A stretch of 64,000 nucleotides of DNA from Pseudomonas sp. N040 (GTDB taxonomy: Bacteria > Pseudomonadota > Gammaproteobacteria > Pseudomonadales > Pseudomonadaceae), in NCBI RefSeq assembly GCF_015637705.1, contig NZ_JADOBE010000008.1, forward strand, positions 1 to 64,000, written 5' to 3'. Positions 10,543 through 20,897 of the stretch are shown piece by piece. Numbering within the stretch: the stretch's first letter is position 1; every line of letters starts with the position of its first letter. A program made the translations under genes and the position numbers. The notes below the pieces were generated by a model that was not told the DNA's origin, did no database searches, and saw only the letters and a program-made list of their open reading frames with translations.

Positions 10543-11871
10543 ATGGCCAAGCAAGGTGCTCTCTCTTCGCTAAGCAATGGTGGGCTGTCCGAGCTTTGGG
10601 CGCGGCTGCGTTTTCTGTTGCTGGCGATAGTTGTCTATCGGATTGGTGCGCATATCCCGGTTCCAGGTATCAACCCGGATCGGCTGGCTGCACTGTTCAA
10701 GCAAAATGAGGGAACCATCCTTAGCCTGTTCAACATGTTTTCCGGTGGCGCGCTCGAGCGCATGTCGATCTTTGCTTTGGGGATCATGCCGTACATTTCG
10801 GCATCGATCATCATGCAGTTAATGACGGCGGTCAGCCCGCAACTGGAGCAGTTGAAAAAGGAAGGGGCGTCAGGTCGCCACAAGATTAGCCAGTACACGC
10901 GTTATGGCACATTGGCCTTGGCGCTGTTGCAGGCTATCGGCATGTCTATCGGACTGGCCGGCCAGGGCGTTGCGTTTGCCAGTGACTTTGGCTTCCATTT
11001 TGTCGCTGTAACGACCTTTGTGTCGGGTGCCATGTTCATGATGTGGCTGGGTGAGCAGATCACCGAGCGCGGCGTTGGAAATGGCATTTCGATGCTGATC
11101 TTTGCCGGGATCGTCGCTGGCTTGCCGCGCGCCATAGGACAATCGTTCGAGTCTGCCCGTCAGGGCGACATCAACATTTTTGCCTTGGTTGCGGTTGGGA
11201 TGCTTGCGGTTGCGATTATCGGGTTTGTCGTGTTCATCGAACGTGGCCAACGGCGAATTGCCGTTCATTACGCCAAGCGCCAGCAGGGCCGCAAGGTATT
11301 TGCTGCGCAGACCAGCCACCTTCCGCTGAAGGTGAATATGGCCGGCGTGATTCCGGCGATTTTCGCCAGCAGCATTCTGCTTTTCCCCGCATCGCTTGGC
11401 TCCTGGTTTGGGCAGTCGGAAGGTCTGGGTTGGCTTCAGGATATTTCTCAGTCGATTGCCCCAGGGCAGCCGCTGAACATCCTGCTGTTTAGTGCCGGCA
11501 TTATCTTTTTCTGCTTCTTCTATACGGCGTTGATGTTCAACCCGAAAGATGTTGCAGAGAACCTGAAGAAATCTGGTGCATTTATTCCGGGTATTCGTCC
11601 GGGTGAGCAATCGGCTCGCTACATTGATGGCGTTCTGACTCGTCTTACCATGTTCGGTGCCCTGTACATGACGGCCGTATGCCTGCTGCCACAGTTCCTC
11701 GTGGTTGCAGCAAACGTACCGTTCTACCTCGGCGGGACCTCGTTGCTGATCGTTGTTGTGGTTGTCATGGACTTCATGTCTCAGGTCCAATCGCACCTCG
11801 TTTCGCACCAATATGATTCCCTGATGAAGAAAGCAAACCTGAAGGGCTACGGCAGCGGAATGCTCCGCTGA
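10543..11871 (+). CDS. secY: Protein translocase channel subunit SecY
   Basis: Core of the SecYEG inner-membrane channel that exports unfolded proteins with SecA and inserts membrane proteins with the ribosome. It has 442 residues and ten hydrophobic segments. Signature blocks: [14 protein letters not shown] near residue 85 and the cytoplasmic loop [15 protein letters not shown] near 240. It begins immediately after rplO with no gap, the usual spc-operon arrangement, so it is probably translationally coupled. Confidence 0.98.
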   Translation: MAKQGALSSLSNGGLSELWARLRFLLLAIVVYRIGAHIPVPGINPDRLAALFKQNEGTILSLFNMFSGGALERMSIFALGIMPYISASIIMQLMTAVSPQLEQLKKEGASGRHKISQYTRYGTLALALLQAIGMSIGLAGQGVAFASDFGFHFVAVTTFVSGAMFMMWLGEQITERGVGNGISMLIFAGIVAGLPRAIGQSFESARQGDINIFALVAVGMLAVAIIGFVVFIERGQRRIAVHYAKRQQGRKVFAAQTSHLPLKVNMAGVIPAIFASSILLFPASLGSWFGQSEGLGWLQDISQSIAPGQPLNILLFSAGIIFFCFFYTALMFNPKDVAENLKKSGAFIPGIRPGEQSARYIDGVLTRLTMFGALYMTAVCLLPQFLVVAANVPFYLGGTSLLIVVVVVMDFMSQVQSHLVSHQYDSLMKKANLKGYGSGMLR

Positions 11872-11901
11872 CATGGTTCCGTAAGGTTCTAGGAGTTACT
11901 G

Positions 11902-12018
11902 ATGAAAGTTCGTGCATCGGTCAAGAAGATGTGCCGCAACTGCAAGATTGTTCGCCGCGAAGGTGTTGTTCGCGTGATTTGCAGCGCGGAACCGCGTCAC
12001 AAGCAGCGCCAAGGCTGA
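11902..12018 (+). CDS. rpmJ: 50S ribosomal protein L36 (zinc-binding form)
   Basis: Smallest large-subunit protein, 38 residues: [20 protein letters not shown] and onward. Cysteines 11, 14 and 27 and histidine 32 form the zinc ribbon, so this is the C+ paralogue. AGGAG precedes the ATG at 11902. It closes the spc segment. Confidence 0.97.
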   Translation: MKVRASVKKMCRNCKIVRREGVVRVICSAEPRHKQRQG

Positions 12019-12040
12019 GTGTGAGTTAAGCGTTTGAGCT

Positions 12041-12060
12041 CGACAGCTAGTGCGCTGTCG
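12041..12060 (+). terminator. Small hairpin between rpmJ and rpsM
   Basis: A 7-bp perfect stem (CGACAGC at 12041-12047, GCTGTCG at 12054-12060) with a 6-base loop and a weak, interrupted T-rich tail. It lies just upstream of the alpha-operon promoter. It may be a partial terminator, but the tail is poor. Confidence 0.4.
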
Positions 12061-12062
12061 GG

Positions 12063-12091
12063 TTGATTCTTGTTTATTACAGCGTTAATAT
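12063..12091 (+). promoter_or_regulatory. Sigma-70 promoter of the alpha operon
   Basis: TTGATT at 12063-12068, a 17-bp spacer and TAATAT at 12086-12091, with a CGCGCGCCC discriminator. The leader to rpsM would be about 50 nt. It should drive rpsM-rpsK-rpsD-rpoA-rplQ. Confidence 0.75.
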
Positions 12092-12149
12092 CGCGCGCCC
12101 TTTTCTTGGCTTCCTGGGCGTAGATAGCTGTCAATTGGAGTTCCACTGA

Positions 12150-12506
12150 ATGGCCCGTATTGCAGGCGTTAACATTCCGGATAACAAGCATACTGTTATC
12201 TCGCTGACCTACATCTATGGTGTTGGTCGCACTACTGCACAGACTATCTGTGCTGCTACCGGGGTAAACCCGGCAGCGAAAATCAAGGATCTGTCTGACG
12301 AGCAGATCGAACTGCTGCGCGGCGAAGTCACCAAGCTGACAACAGAGGGTGATCTGCGCCGTGAAATCAACATGAACATCAAGCGCTTGATGGACCTTGG
12401 CTGCTACCGCGGCCTGCGTCATCGTCGTGGCTTGCCTGTTCGTGGCCAGCGTACGAAGACTAACGCGCGCACCCGTAAGGGCCCGCGTAAGCCGATCCGC
12501 AAGTAA
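12150..12506 (+). CDS. rpsM: 30S ribosomal protein S13
   Basis: 30S head protein that contacts P-site tRNA and the 50S subunit. It has 118 residues, beginning [20 protein letters not shown] and ending in the basic tail [18 protein letters not shown]. First gene of the alpha operon; TTGGAG precedes the start. Confidence 0.98.
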   Translation: MARIAGVNIPDNKHTVISLTYIYGVGRTTAQTICAATGVNPAAKIKDLSDEQIELLRGEVTKLTTEGDLRREINMNIKRLMDLGCYRGLRHRRGLPVRGQRTKTNARTRKGPRKPIRK

Positions 12507-12536
12507 TTGCGCCCGCGAATCGACAGGAATTAAGTC

Positions 12537-12926
12537 ATGGCTAAGCCAGCTGCTCGTCCCCGTAAGAAAATCAAAAAGACAGTGGTTGATGGGATCGCCC
12601 ACATCCACGCTTCTTTTAACAACACCATTGTGACCATCACTGACCGTCAAGGTAATGCGCTGTCTTGGGCTACCTCCGGTGGTTCAGGTTTCCGTGGTTC
12701 CCGCAAAAGTACCCCGTTTGCTGCGCAGATTGCAGCTGAACGTGCCGGTCAGGCTGCGTTGGAATACGGACTCAAGAATCTCGACGTGAACGTCAAAGGC
12801 CCCGGTCCGGGTCGCGAATCCGCTGTGCGTGCTTTGAACGCTTGCGGCTACAAGATCGCTAGCATCACCGATGTGACGCCCATCCCGCATAACGGATGCC
12901 GTCCTTCGAAAAAGCGTCGCGTGTAA
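12537..12926 (+). CDS. rpsK: 30S ribosomal protein S11
   Basis: 30S platform protein lining the mRNA exit. It has 129 residues, with [20 protein letters not shown] near residue 40 and the C-terminal [18 protein letters not shown]. Alpha operon. Confidence 0.98.
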   Translation: MAKPAARPRKKIKKTVVDGIAHIHASFNNTIVTITDRQGNALSWATSGGSGFRGSRKSTPFAAQIAAERAGQAALEYGLKNLDVNVKGPGPGRESAVRALNACGYKIASITDVTPIPHNGCRPSKKRRV

Positions 12927-12942
12927 TAGGAGACAGTGAAAG

Positions 12943-13563
12943 ATGGCTCGTTACATTGGTCCCAAATGCAAACTGTCCCGTCGTGAAGGCACCGACCTCT
13001 TTCTGAAGAGTGGTGCGCGCGCGCTTGAATCCAAGTGCAATATCGAATCGGCTCCCGGTATCCATGGCGCACGCCGTGGTCGTCTGTCTGATTACGGTCT
13101 GCAGTTGCGTGAAAAGCAGAAAGTTCGCCGTATCTACGGTGTGCTTGAGCGTCAGTTCAGCGGTTACTACAAGGAAGCTGCCCGTAAGAAAGGCGCTACC
13201 GGCGAGAACCTGCTGCAGATCCTCGAATGCCGACTGGACAACGTCGTTTACCGCATGGGCTTTGGCGCTACCCGCGCTGAATCTCGTCAGCTGGTATCCC
13301 ACAAAACCATCAGCGTCAACGGCAGCACCGTCAACGTCCCTTCGTATCAGGTCAAGCCTGGTGACGTAGTTGCCGTTCGCGACAAGTCGAAGAATCAGCT
13401 GCGTATCGCACAGGCGCTTGATCTGTGTGTACAGCGCGGCCGTGTTGAGTGGGTCGAAGTGGATTCCGAGAAGAAGTCTGGTGTGTTCAAGAACGTGCCG
13501 GCTCGTAGTGATTTGTCCGCCGACATCAACGAAAACCTGATTGTCGAGCTCTACTCCAAGTAA
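12943..13563 (+). CDS. rpsD: 30S ribosomal protein S4
   Basis: Primary 16S-binding protein. In E. coli S4 is the translational repressor of the alpha operon, binding an rpsM-leader pseudoknot; I did not establish such a fold here. It has 206 residues, with an S4 RNA-binding domain in the second half ([20 protein letters not shown]). No N-terminal CxxC pairs are seen, so this is the zinc-free form. Confidence 0.98.
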   Translation: MARYIGPKCKLSRREGTDLFLKSGARALESKCNIESAPGIHGARRGRLSDYGLQLREKQKVRRIYGVLERQFSGYYKEAARKKGATGENLLQILECRLDNVVYRMGFGATRAESRQLVSHKTISVNGSTVNVPSYQVKPGDVVAVRDKSKNQLRIAQALDLCVQRGRVEWVEVDSEKKSGVFKNVPARSDLSADINENLIVELYSK

Positions 13564-13585
13564 GGGCTAGAACATAGGTGTATCC

Positions 13586-14587
13586 ATGCAGAGTTCGGTA
13601 AATGAGTTCCTGACACCCCGTCATATCGACGTTCAGGTGGTCAGTTCGACCCGCGCCAAGATCACCCTCGAGCCTCTCGAGCGTGGTTTTGGTCATACGC
13701 TGGGTAACGCGCTTCGGCGTATTCTGTTGTCTTCGATGCCAGGTGCGGCTGTAGTCGAGGTCGAGATTGATGGCGTGCTGCACGAGTACAGTGCCATTGA
13801 AGGCGTGCAAGAGGATGTCATTGAGATCCTGTTGAACCTGAAAGGTCTCGCCATCAAGCTGCACGGCCGCGATGAGGTGACTCTGAATCTGGTCAAGAAA
13901 GGTTCGGGCGTTGTCACTGCTGCAGACATTCAGCTGGATCATGATGTCGAGATCGTTAACCCCGATCACGTCATCGCCAATCTGGCCAGCAATGGTGCAT
14001 TGAGCATGCGTCTGAAGATCTGCCGCGGTCGTGGTTACGAGCCGGCAGACTCCCGTCAGACAGAAGAAGACGAAACGCGCAGCATTGGTCGTCTTCAGCT
14101 TGATGCAACTTTCAGCCCGGTTCGCCGTATTGCCTATGTTGTCGAGAACGCGCGCGTTGAACAGCGCACGAACCTGGACAAGCTGGTAATCGATCTGGAA
14201 ACCAACGGTACTCTTGATCCTGAAGAGGCTATTCGTCGTGCTGCAACCATCCTGCAACAGCAGTTGGCTGCATTCGTCGACCTCAAGGGTGATATTCAGC
14301 CTGTTGCTTCTGCACCGGAAGACGAGATCGATCCGATCCTGTTGCGCCCTGTGGATGATCTGGAACTGACCGTACGTTCGGCCAACTGCCTCAAGGCAGA
14401 AAACATCTATTACATCGGTGACCTGATTCAGCGTACCGAAGTCGAGTTGTTGAAGACGCCGAATCTGGGCAAGAAGTCTCTGACCGAAATCAAAGACGTC
14501 CTGGCCTCCCGCGGTCTGTCGCTCGGCATGCGCCTGGATAACTGGCCGCCGGCAAGTCTGAAGAAGGATGATAAGGCTATCGCCTGA
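13586..14587 (+). CDS. rpoA: RNA polymerase alpha subunit
   Basis: Assembles the polymerase core and binds UP elements and activators. It has 333 residues, the usual length. The N-terminal dimerisation domain includes [20 protein letters not shown] near residue 33; the C-terminal domain has [20 protein letters not shown] near 265. Alpha operon, between rpsD and rplQ. Confidence 0.98.
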   Translation: MQSSVNEFLTPRHIDVQVVSSTRAKITLEPLERGFGHTLGNALRRILLSSMPGAAVVEVEIDGVLHEYSAIEGVQEDVIEILLNLKGLAIKLHGRDEVTLNLVKKGSGVVTAADIQLDHDVEIVNPDHVIANLASNGALSMRLKICRGRGYEPADSRQTEEDETRSIGRLQLDATFSPVRRIAYVVENARVEQRTNLDKLVIDLETNGTLDPEEAIRRAATILQQQLAAFVDLKGDIQPVASAPEDEIDPILLRPVDDLELTVRSANCLKAENIYYIGDLIQRTEVELLKTPNLGKKSLTEIKDVLASRGLSLGMRLDNWPPASLKKDDKAIA

Positions 14588-14632
14588 TCATCCGTAATCA
14601 CCGAACCTAAAGTTTGGTAAGGAATTTCAATC

Positions 14633-15019
14633 ATGCGTCATCGTAAAAGTGGCCGTCACCTCAGCCGGACCAGTTCACACCGCAAGGCCATGTTTCAGAA
14701 CATGGCGGTGTCGCTGTTCGAGCACGAACTGATTAAAACCACCCTGCCGAAAGCCAAGGAACTGCGCCGCGTTGCCGAGCCGCTGATCACTTTGGCCAAG
14801 GAAGACAGCGTCGCCAATCGTCGTCTGGCGTTTGACCGGACTCGTTCAAAAGAAGCCGTAGGCAAGCTTTTCAACGATCTGGGCAAGCGTTATGCCACCC
14901 GCAATGGCGGCTATCTGCGCATCCTCAAGTGCGGTTTCCGTGCTGGTGACAATGCGCCGATGGCCTACGTTGAGCTAGTCGACCGTCCGGTCACTGGCCA
15001 GGTGGAAGCTGCCGAGTAA
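14633..15019 (+). CDS. rplQ: 50S ribosomal protein L17
   Basis: Large-subunit protein near the tunnel exit. It has 128 residues ([20 protein letters not shown] at the N-terminus). It ends the alpha operon and is followed by a strong terminator. In P. aeruginosa katA and bfrA follow rplQ; neither is present here. Confidence 0.98.
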   Translation: MRHRKSGRHLSRTSSHRKAMFQNMAVSLFEHELIKTTLPKAKELRRVAEPLITLAKEDSVANRRLAFDRTRSKEAVGKLFNDLGKRYATRNGGYLRILKCGFRAGDNAPMAYVELVDRPVTGQVEAAE

Positions 15020-15034
15020 GACTTTCGAGTCGTC

Positions 15035-15062
15035 AAAAAGCCGGGCTTGCCCGGCTTTTTGT
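15035..15062. terminator. Bidirectional terminator between rplQ and uvrA
   Basis: An 11-bp perfect stem (AAAAAGCCGGG at 15035-15045, CCCGGCTTTTT at 15050-15060) closes a CTTG tetraloop. The A tract on one side and T tract on the other mean it can end transcription of rplQ on the plus strand and of uvrA on the minus strand. Confidence 0.93.
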
Positions 15063-15135
15063 TGTCCGCTGTTTGCTAAGGCGTAATCGTCGTGAGTCGG
15101 CCGCGCGGTGCCGTTTGCAACGCTCGCGCGGCGGG

Positions 15136-17970
15136 TTACTGACGATCCTGTTCAAGCAGAGGTTTGAGGAAGTGCCCGGTGTGTGATTGTGGCATCGCGG
15201 CCACTTGTTCGGGTGTACCACAGGCAATGATCTGCCCGCCTTTGGAGCCGCCCTCCGGCCCCAGGTCGACGACCCAGTCGGCGGTCTTGATCACGTCCAG
15301 ATTGTGCTCGATGACCACTACCGTGTTGCCGTGATCGCGCAGGCGATGCAGTACATCGAGCAGTTGCTGGATATCGGCAAAGTGCAGGCCGGTTGTTGGT
15401 TCGTCGAGGATGTAGAGGGTTTTGCCGGTGTCACGCTTGGACAGTTCGCGTGACAACTTGACCCGCTGCGCTTCGCCGCCGGACAGGGTTGTCGCGCTTT
15501 GCCCAAGCTTGATATAGGACAGGCCTACATCCATCAGCGTTTGCAGTTTCCGGGCGAGTGCCGGGACCGCGTCGAAGAAGCTCCTGGCTTCCTCGATGGT
15601 CATGTCCAGAACTTCGGTGATGCTCTTGCCCTTGTACTTCACTTCCAGCGTTTCGCGGTTGTAACGCTTGCTCTTGCAGACATCGCAAGCCACGTAGATG
15701 TCTGGCAGGAAGTGCATCTCGACCTTGATCACGCCATCACCCTGGCAGGCCTCGCAGCGTCCGCCCTTGACGTTGAACGAGAAGCGTCCCGGCCCGTACC
15801 CGCGCGAACGGGCCTCTGGCACGCCGGCAAACAATTCGCGGATCGGGGTGAACAGCCCGGTGTAGGTTGCCGGATTGGAGCGTGGCGTGCGACCGATCGG
15901 GCTCTGGTCGATATCGACGACCTTGTCCAGATGCTGCATGCCTTCGAACGACCGGTAAGGTGCGGCTTCCAGCGTGGTGGCGCCATTCAGTGCGGTCGCC
16001 GTGATCGGGAACAGGGTGTTGTTGATCAGTGTCGACTTGCCCGAGCCTGACACGCCCGTCACGCAAGTCAGCAATCCGGTGGGGATTTCCAGGTCGACGT
16101 CGCGCAGATTGTTCCCCGTGGCACCCTTGAGCCGCAATGTCTTGCTGGCCTCGCGGGGCGTACGCTTGCGTGGTACGGGGATCCGTACACGGCCGGAGAG
16201 GTATTTGCCGGTCAGGGAGTCCGGATGGTTCATGACTTCATCGGGTGTGCCTTCAGCAACAATCCGGCCGCCGTGGACGCCCGCGCCGGGGCCGATATCG
16301 ACCACGTAATCGGCCAGGCGGATGGCGTCCTCGTCATGCTCGACCACGATCACCGTATTGCCGATGTCGCGCAGATGGGTGAGTGTGCCGAGCAGGCGCT
16401 CATTGTCACGCTGATGCAGACCGATGGAAGGCTCGTCGAGGATATACATCACCCCAACCAGGCCTGCACCAATCTGGCTGGCCAGGCGGATTCGCTGCGC
16501 CTCGCCACCGGACAGGGTGTCGGCGCTACGATCCAGCGTCAGGTAGTCGAGTCCGACATTGACCAGGAACTGCAGGCGCTCGCGGATTTCCTTGAGGATC
16601 TTGTCGGCGATTTCACCGCGCCGGCCAGGCAGGGCGAGGCTGCTGAAGTACTCGCAGGCATCGCCGACCGGTAGCGAGGTGACTTGCGGCAGCGTGCGCT
16701 CGCCCACCCAGACATGCCGGGCCTCGCGGCGCAAGCGCGTGCCATCACAGTCCGGACAATGCTGGGTGCTGAGGAATTTCGCCAGCTCTTCGCGCACGGT
16801 CGGCGACTCGGTTTCCCGATAGCGCCGCTCCAGATTGGGCACTATGCCCTCAAAGGGATGCGCGCGTTTGACGATATCGCCGCGATCGTTCAGGTAGCGG
16901 AAGTCGATGTTCTCCTTGCCGGAGCCGTAGAGCACGCACTTCTGTTGTGACACGCTCAGGTCGTCGAAGGCGACCTCCAGGCTGAAACCGTAGTGCTCTG
17001 CCAGCGAGGTGAGCATCTGGAAGTAATACAGGTTGCGCCGGTCCCAGCCGCGGATGGCGCCCTCGGCCAGGGTGAGTTCGCCGTGTACCAGGCGCTTGAT
17101 GTCGAAGAACTGCTTGATGCCCAAGCCGTCGCAGGTAGGGCAGGCCCCGGCCGGATTGTTGAAGGAGAACAGCTTGGGTTCCAGTTCGCTGATTGAATGC
17201 CCGCATTGCGGGCAGGCAAAGCGCGCGGAAAAGATGATTTCCTGGCCTGCTTCGTCGTCCATCGGGGCAATCAGGGCCAGGCCGTCGGCGAGCTTCAGTG
17301 CCGTTTCAAAGGATTCGGCGAGGCGTTGCTGGAGATCGCTACGCACCTTGAAGCGATCCACCACCACGTCGATGGAATGCTTCTTCTGCTTGTCCAGCTT
17401 GGGCAGTTCATCCAGTTCACAGAGCTTGCCGTTGACGCGGGCGCGGACGAAGCCCTGTGCGCGCATCTCTTCGAAGACCGCCAGATGCTCGCCTTTGCGC
17501 TCGCGAATGATCGGCGCCAGCAGCATCAGCTTGCTGCCTTCGGGCAGTGACAGGGCCTGGTCAACCATCTGGCTGACGGTCTGTGCCTCCAGTGGCAGGT
17601 CATGCTCCGGGCAGCGCGGGATGCCAGCGCGGGCATAGAGCAGGCGCAAGTAGTCGTAGATCTCGGTAATGGTGCCGACGGTGGAGCGCGGGTTGTGTGA
17701 CGTGGATTTCTGTTCAATCGAGATGGCCGGAGACAGCCCCTCGATGGTGTCGACGTCGGGCTTTTCCATGATCGACAGGAACTGCCGGGCATAGGCCGAG
17801 AGCGATTCGACGTAGCGCCGCTGGCCTTCTGCATACAGCGTATCGAACGCCAGGGACGATTTACCGGAGCCGGAGAGGCCGGTAATCACGATCAGTTTAT
17901 CGCGTGGCAGTGTGAGGTCGATGTTCTTCAGGTTATGGGTGCGGGCCCCACGAATCAGTATCTTGTCCAC
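15136..17970 (-). CDS. uvrA: Excinuclease ABC subunit A
   Basis: DNA-damage-recognition ATPase of nucleotide excision repair, acting as a dimer with UvrB. The GTG at 17970 was chosen because AGAGG lies upstream and the product is then 944 residues with N-terminus [16 protein letters not shown]; a longer frame to 18075 lacks a ribosome-binding site. Two ABC cassettes are seen, with Walker [10 protein letters not shown] (about residue 31) and [10 protein letters not shown] (about 640), two LSGGEAQR signatures, and zinc fingers CPQC...CPTC and CEAC...CDVC. It is divergent from an MFS gene; no LexA-type box was seen in the shared region. Confidence 0.97.
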   Translation of the reverse strand: MDKILIRGARTHNLKNIDLTLPRDKLIVITGLSGSGKSSLAFDTLYAEGQRRYVESLSAYARQFLSIMEKPDVDTIEGLSPAISIEQKSTSHNPRSTVGTITEIYDYLRLLYARAGIPRCPEHDLPLEAQTVSQMVDQALSLPEGSKLMLLAPIIRERKGEHLAVFEEMRAQGFVRARVNGKLCELDELPKLDKQKKHSIDVVVDRFKVRSDLQQRLAESFETALKLADGLALIAPMDDEAGQEIIFSARFACPQCGHSISELEPKLFSFNNPAGACPTCDGLGIKQFFDIKRLVHGELTLAEGAIRGWDRRNLYYFQMLTSLAEHYGFSLEVAFDDLSVSQQKCVLYGSGKENIDFRYLNDRGDIVKRAHPFEGIVPNLERRYRETESPTVREELAKFLSTQHCPDCDGTRLRREARHVWVGERTLPQVTSLPVGDACEYFSSLALPGRRGEIADKILKEIRERLQFLVNVGLDYLTLDRSADTLSGGEAQRIRLASQIGAGLVGVMYILDEPSIGLHQRDNERLLGTLTHLRDIGNTVIVVEHDEDAIRLADYVVDIGPGAGVHGGRIVAEGTPDEVMNHPDSLTGKYLSGRVRIPVPRKRTPREASKTLRLKGATGNNLRDVDLEIPTGLLTCVTGVSGSGKSTLINNTLFPITATALNGATTLEAAPYRSFEGMQHLDKVVDIDQSPIGRTPRSNPATYTGLFTPIRELFAGVPEARSRGYGPGRFSFNVKGGRCEACQGDGVIKVEMHFLPDIYVACDVCKSKRYNRETLEVKYKGKSITEVLDMTIEEARSFFDAVPALARKLQTLMDVGLSYIKLGQSATTLSGGEAQRVKLSRELSKRDTGKTLYILDEPTTGLHFADIQQLLDVLHRLRDHGNTVVVIEHNLDVIKTADWVVDLGPEGGSKGGQIIACGTPEQVAAMPQSHTGHFLKPLLEQDRQ

Positions 17971-18002
17971 AGCGTGCCTCTGGCGGCGAGCGTAAACAGG
18001 GA

Positions 18003-18032
18003 AGTATACGGCCGTGGCGAGTTTCGCGGCAA
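18003..18032 (-). promoter_or_regulatory. Predicted uvrA promoter
   Basis: On the minus strand, TTGCCG (18032-18027), an 18-bp spacer and TATACT (18008-18003). It points into uvrA, whose start is 33 bases further on. No CTG-N10-CAG palindrome of the LexA type is visible around it. Confidence 0.55.
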
Positions 18033-18040
18033 AGCGTGCC

Positions 18041-18069
18041 TGTGACAGCGTCTTGCAGGCTGGTAGAAT
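18041..18069 (+). promoter_or_regulatory. Predicted promoter of the MFS-ssb unit
   Basis: TGTGAC at 18041-18046, a 17-bp spacer and TAGAAT at 18064-18069, followed by CGCCAC. It is the only good promoter seen upstream of the MFS gene, and ssb lies just 10 bases after that gene, so it may serve both. Confidence 0.55.
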
Positions 18070-18095
18070 CGCCACTTCATCATCAGGGTGTGGCT

Positions 18096-19490
18096 ATGCA
18101 AGATCTCCACGGCGAGCACATGAGTGCTCGTGAAGCGCGTGCCGTCGGTGGCCTGGCACTGGTCTATGCGTTCCGTATGCTCGGCATGTTCATGGTGCTG
18201 CCGGTGTTGGCCACCTACGGGCAGGAACTTGCCGGGGCTACCCCGTTTCTGATTGGTGTCGCCATTGGCGCATATGGGCTGACCCAGGCAGTCCTGCAGA
18301 TACCTTTTGGCACGCTGTCCGACCGCATCGGACGGATGCCGGTGATTGTCGTCGGCTTGCTGGTGTTTGCCGCGGGCGCCGCGCTGGCAGCCGAGGCTGA
18401 CTCGATCTGGGGCGTTATCGCCGGGCGGGTACTGCAGGGTGCCGGAGCCATTTCGGCGGCGGTCATGGCCCTGCTCTCGGACCTGACCCGCGAACAGCAT
18501 CGCACCAAGGCCATGGCGGTAATTGGCATGAGCATTGGCTTGTCCTTTGCCGTAGCCATGGTCATCGGCCCCTTGCTGACCAGCGCGTTCGGTCTGTCCG
18601 GGTTGTTCTGGGTGACCGCCGGCATGGCCTTGCTGGGCCTGCTGATCGTGCTGCTGATCGTCCCGCGCGCCTCGAAGACGCTGGCGCACCGGGAGTCCAG
18701 CGTGGCCCGCGAGTCGCTGCGAATAACCCTGCGCAATCCCGAACTGTTGCGGTTGAACATTGGTATTGGCGTGCTGCACGCGATTCTGATGGCCAGCTTC
18801 GTTGCCTTGCCGCTGGCCCTGGTCGAGTTTGGCGAGCTGCCCAAGGAGCAGCACTGGTGGGTGTATCTGACCGCCCTGCTGGTCGGCTTTTTCGGCATGG
18901 TGCCATTCATCATCTATGCCGAGAAGCGCCGGCAGATGAAGCGTGTGCTGGCCGGAGCGGTGGGCATGTTGCTGCTCTGCGAGCTGTTTTTCTGGCAGTT
19001 CGGCCACAGCCTGCGTGCGCTGGTGGTAGGCAATGTCCTGTTCTTTACCGCGTTCAACCTGCTGGAGGCGTCCCTGCCGTCGCTGGTGAGCAAGGTCGCG
19101 CCGGCGGGTGGCAAAGGCACGGCCATGGGCATTTATTCGACCAGCCAGTTTCTTGGCGCCGCCGCCGGCGGCATGCTGGGCGGCTGGCTCTATCAACTCG
19201 GCGGTCAGGCTGCGGTTTTCGCCGGTTGCGCAGTGCTCGCGCTTTTCTGGCTGGGCTTTGCTGCTACTATGCGCGAACCGCCGTATGTGACCAGCCTGCG
19301 CCGAGCATTGAGTGCCGGGGCGCTGGCAGATACTGGCTTGAGCGCGCGCCTTCTGGCCATTCCCGGCGTTACCGACGCCATCGTGGTTGCCGAGGAAGCG
19401 GCGTTGTATATCAAGATAGACACCCAGCAACTGGACCGTGCATTGCTTGAGCGGGAGCTCGAAGACGCGCCGGTTACGCAATCAGCCTAG
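18096..19490 (+). CDS. MFS transporter with C-terminal YAM-like domain (YajR-like)
   Basis: Inner-membrane major facilitator carrier, substrate unknown. The ATG at 18096 gives 464 residues ([20 protein letters not shown]). Twelve hydrophobic segments are evident, with motif A seen as [11 protein letters not shown] near residue 70. After the last segment about 65 cytoplasmic residues remain, with [16 protein letters not shown] followed by [17 protein letters not shown]; this length and pattern resemble the ferredoxin-like YAM domain of E. coli YajR. The same gene order (uvrA, MFS, ssb) occurs in P. aeruginosa. The family is known; the substrate and the role of the C-terminal domain are not. 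Confidence 0.85.
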   Translation: MQDLHGEHMSAREARAVGGLALVYAFRMLGMFMVLPVLATYGQELAGATPFLIGVAIGAYGLTQAVLQIPFGTLSDRIGRMPVIVVGLLVFAAGAALAAEADSIWGVIAGRVLQGAGAISAAVMALLSDLTREQHRTKAMAVIGMSIGLSFAVAMVIGPLLTSAFGLSGLFWVTAGMALLGLLIVLLIVPRASKTLAHRESSVARESLRITLRNPELLRLNIGIGVLHAILMASFVALPLALVEFGELPKEQHWWVYLTALLVGFFGMVPFIIYAEKRRQMKRVLAGAVGMLLLCELFFWQFGHSLRALVVGNVLFFTAFNLLEASLPSLVSKVAPAGGKGTAMGIYSTSQFLGAAAGGMLGGWLYQLGGQAAVFAGCAVLALFWLGFAATMREPPYVTSLRRALSAGALADTGLSARLLAIPGVTDAIVVAEEAALYIKIDTQQLDRALLERELEDAPVTQSA

Positions 19491-19500
19491 GAGAACGCAA

Positions 19501-19986
19501 ATGGCCCGTGGGGTTAACAAAGTCATTCTGATCGGTAATGTCGGCGGTGATCCAGAAACCCGTTACCTGCCCAATGGCAATGCGGTGACCAATATCACCC
19601 TTGCCACGACGGACAGCTGGAAAGACAAGCAGACTGGCCAGCAGCAGGAACGCACGGAATGGCACCGCGTGGTGTTCTTCGGCAAGGTTGCGGAGATCGC
19701 CGGCGAATACCTGCGCAAGGGCTCGCAGTGCTACGTCGAGGGGCGCCTGCAGACCCGCGAGTGGGAAAAGGATGGCGTCAAGCGCTATACCACCGAGATC
19801 GTGGTAGATATGGGTGGCACCATGCAGTTGCTGGGTGGTCGTGGTGATGGCGATCAGGCCCCGCGTGCTGCTCGCCCTGCGGCAACCCCGCGTCCGGCGC
19901 AGAACGATTCGCGTCCTGCGGCCCAGCCCGCAGCCGCGCAACCGGCGGCTGACTACGACAGCTTCGACGACGACATTCCGTTCTAA
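19501..19986 (+). CDS. ssb: Single-stranded DNA-binding protein
   Basis: Coats single-stranded DNA in replication, recombination and repair. The ATG at 19501 follows AGGAG and gives 161 residues. The OB fold is residues 1-110 ([37 protein letters not shown]); a low-complexity Pro/Ala/Gln linker follows, and the C-terminal partner-binding tip is DDDIPF. It lies 10 bases after the MFS gene, so it probably shares that transcript. Confidence 0.97.
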   Translation: MARGVNKVILIGNVGGDPETRYLPNGNAVTNITLATTDSWKDKQTGQQQERTEWHRVVFFGKVAEIAGEYLRKGSQCYVEGRLQTREWEKDGVKRYTTEIVVDMGGTMQLLGGRGDGDQAPRAARPAATPRPAQNDSRPAAQPAAAQPAADYDSFDDDIPF

Positions 19987-20012
19987 ACCCGCCGGCCTCG
20001 GATTGACTGCAC

Positions 20013-20897
20013 ATGCATATGCGTTTGCTGCTGTTGGGAGGAGGGAGTGCCTTGGGGCAATCCCTGATCCGGCAGGGCGCCGAGGAAGGTATCAACTTCC
20101 TGGCGCCGCGCCCGCCCGAGGGTGGCTGGGATGCGGCCAGCCTGACGCAATTGCTGGACGAGACGCGTCCTGACGCGGTGGTCAATCTGGCCTATTACTT
20201 CGACTGGTTCCAGAGCGAAAACATTGATAACGCGCGGTTTGCCGCGCAGCAGCGCGCCGTCGAGCGGCTGGCCGGATTGTGTGATCACTTGGGGGCCATT
20301 TTGCTGCAGCCCTCGAGTTACCGCGTGTTCGACGGGGCGCGGGCAACCGCCTATAGCGAGAAAGATGAGCCGGTTCCGGCAGGTGCGCGGGGCAAGGCCC
20401 TGCTACAGATCGAGCAGGGCGTGCGTGCCATGTGCCCCCGGCATGTGCTGCTGCGCTTTGGCTGGTTGCTCGATGACAGCCCCGGCGGTGCGCTGGATCG
20501 CTTCTTGCGTCGATCAGCCGAAGTTGGCGAGTTGCGCCTGGCGGATGACCGGCGCGGCAACCCGACGCTGGTCGATGATGCTGCGCGGGTGATTCTGGCG
20601 GTGCTCAAACAACTGGATTGCCAGGCCCCCTTGTGGGGCACCTACCACTATGGCGGCCAGGAAACCACCACGCCGCTGGTGCTGGGCGAGAGTATTCTGG
20701 CAGAGGCGCGCACCCTGGGCGCGATCCGGGTTGAGACGGTGCTGGCGCAAGCGCATGCCGAGCGCCCCGATATCGAAGACGAGCCGCAATATGCGGTGCT
20801 GGCCTGCAAGAAGATCCTGCACACCTTTGGCGTCAAGCCGCGGGCCTGGCGCAGCGGCCTGCACAGCCTGATCGAACGGTACTACCGTCATGTCTGA
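20013..20897 (+). CDS. RmlD-like SDR sugar-nucleotide protein, degenerate active site
   Basis: Extended short-chain dehydrogenase/reductase of the RmlD (dTDP-4-dehydrorhamnose reductase-like) type, 294 residues. The N-terminal nucleotide-binding loop is LLLLGGGSALGQSL. The segment that aligns with RmlD's STDYVF is PSSYRVFDG, but where RmlD has YxxxK this protein reads GARGKALLQIE, with no tyrosine at that place. It may therefore bind NAD(P) without the usual catalysis, or use another residue. ATG 20019 is an alternative start. Its 3' end overlaps the next epimerase gene by 8 bases. Exact substrate unknown. Confidence 0.75.
   Translation: MHMRLLLLGGGSALGQSLIRQGAEEGINFLAPRPPEGGWDAASLTQLLDETRPDAVVNLAYYFDWFQSENIDNARFAAQQRAVERLAGLCDHLGAILLQPSSYRVFDGARATAYSEKDEPVPAGARGKALLQIEQGVRAMCPRHVLLRFGWLLDDSPGGALDRFLRRSAEVGELRLADDRRGNPTLVDDAARVILAVLKQLDCQAPLWGTYHYGGQETTTPLVLGESILAEARTLGAIRVETVLAQAHAERPDIEDEPQYAVLACKKILHTFGVKPRAWRSGLHSLIERYYRHV

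Noticed and set aside
11902-12018. A zinc-free L36 paralogue linked to the Zur system
   Set aside because: The L36 here has the full zinc-ligand set, so it is the standard C+ form; no Zur-controlled paralogue is in the window.
17971-18095. A LexA (SOS) box between uvrA and the MFS gene
   Set aside because: Sequences such as CTGTGACAG were examined, but none fits CTG-N10-CAG with the required spacing.
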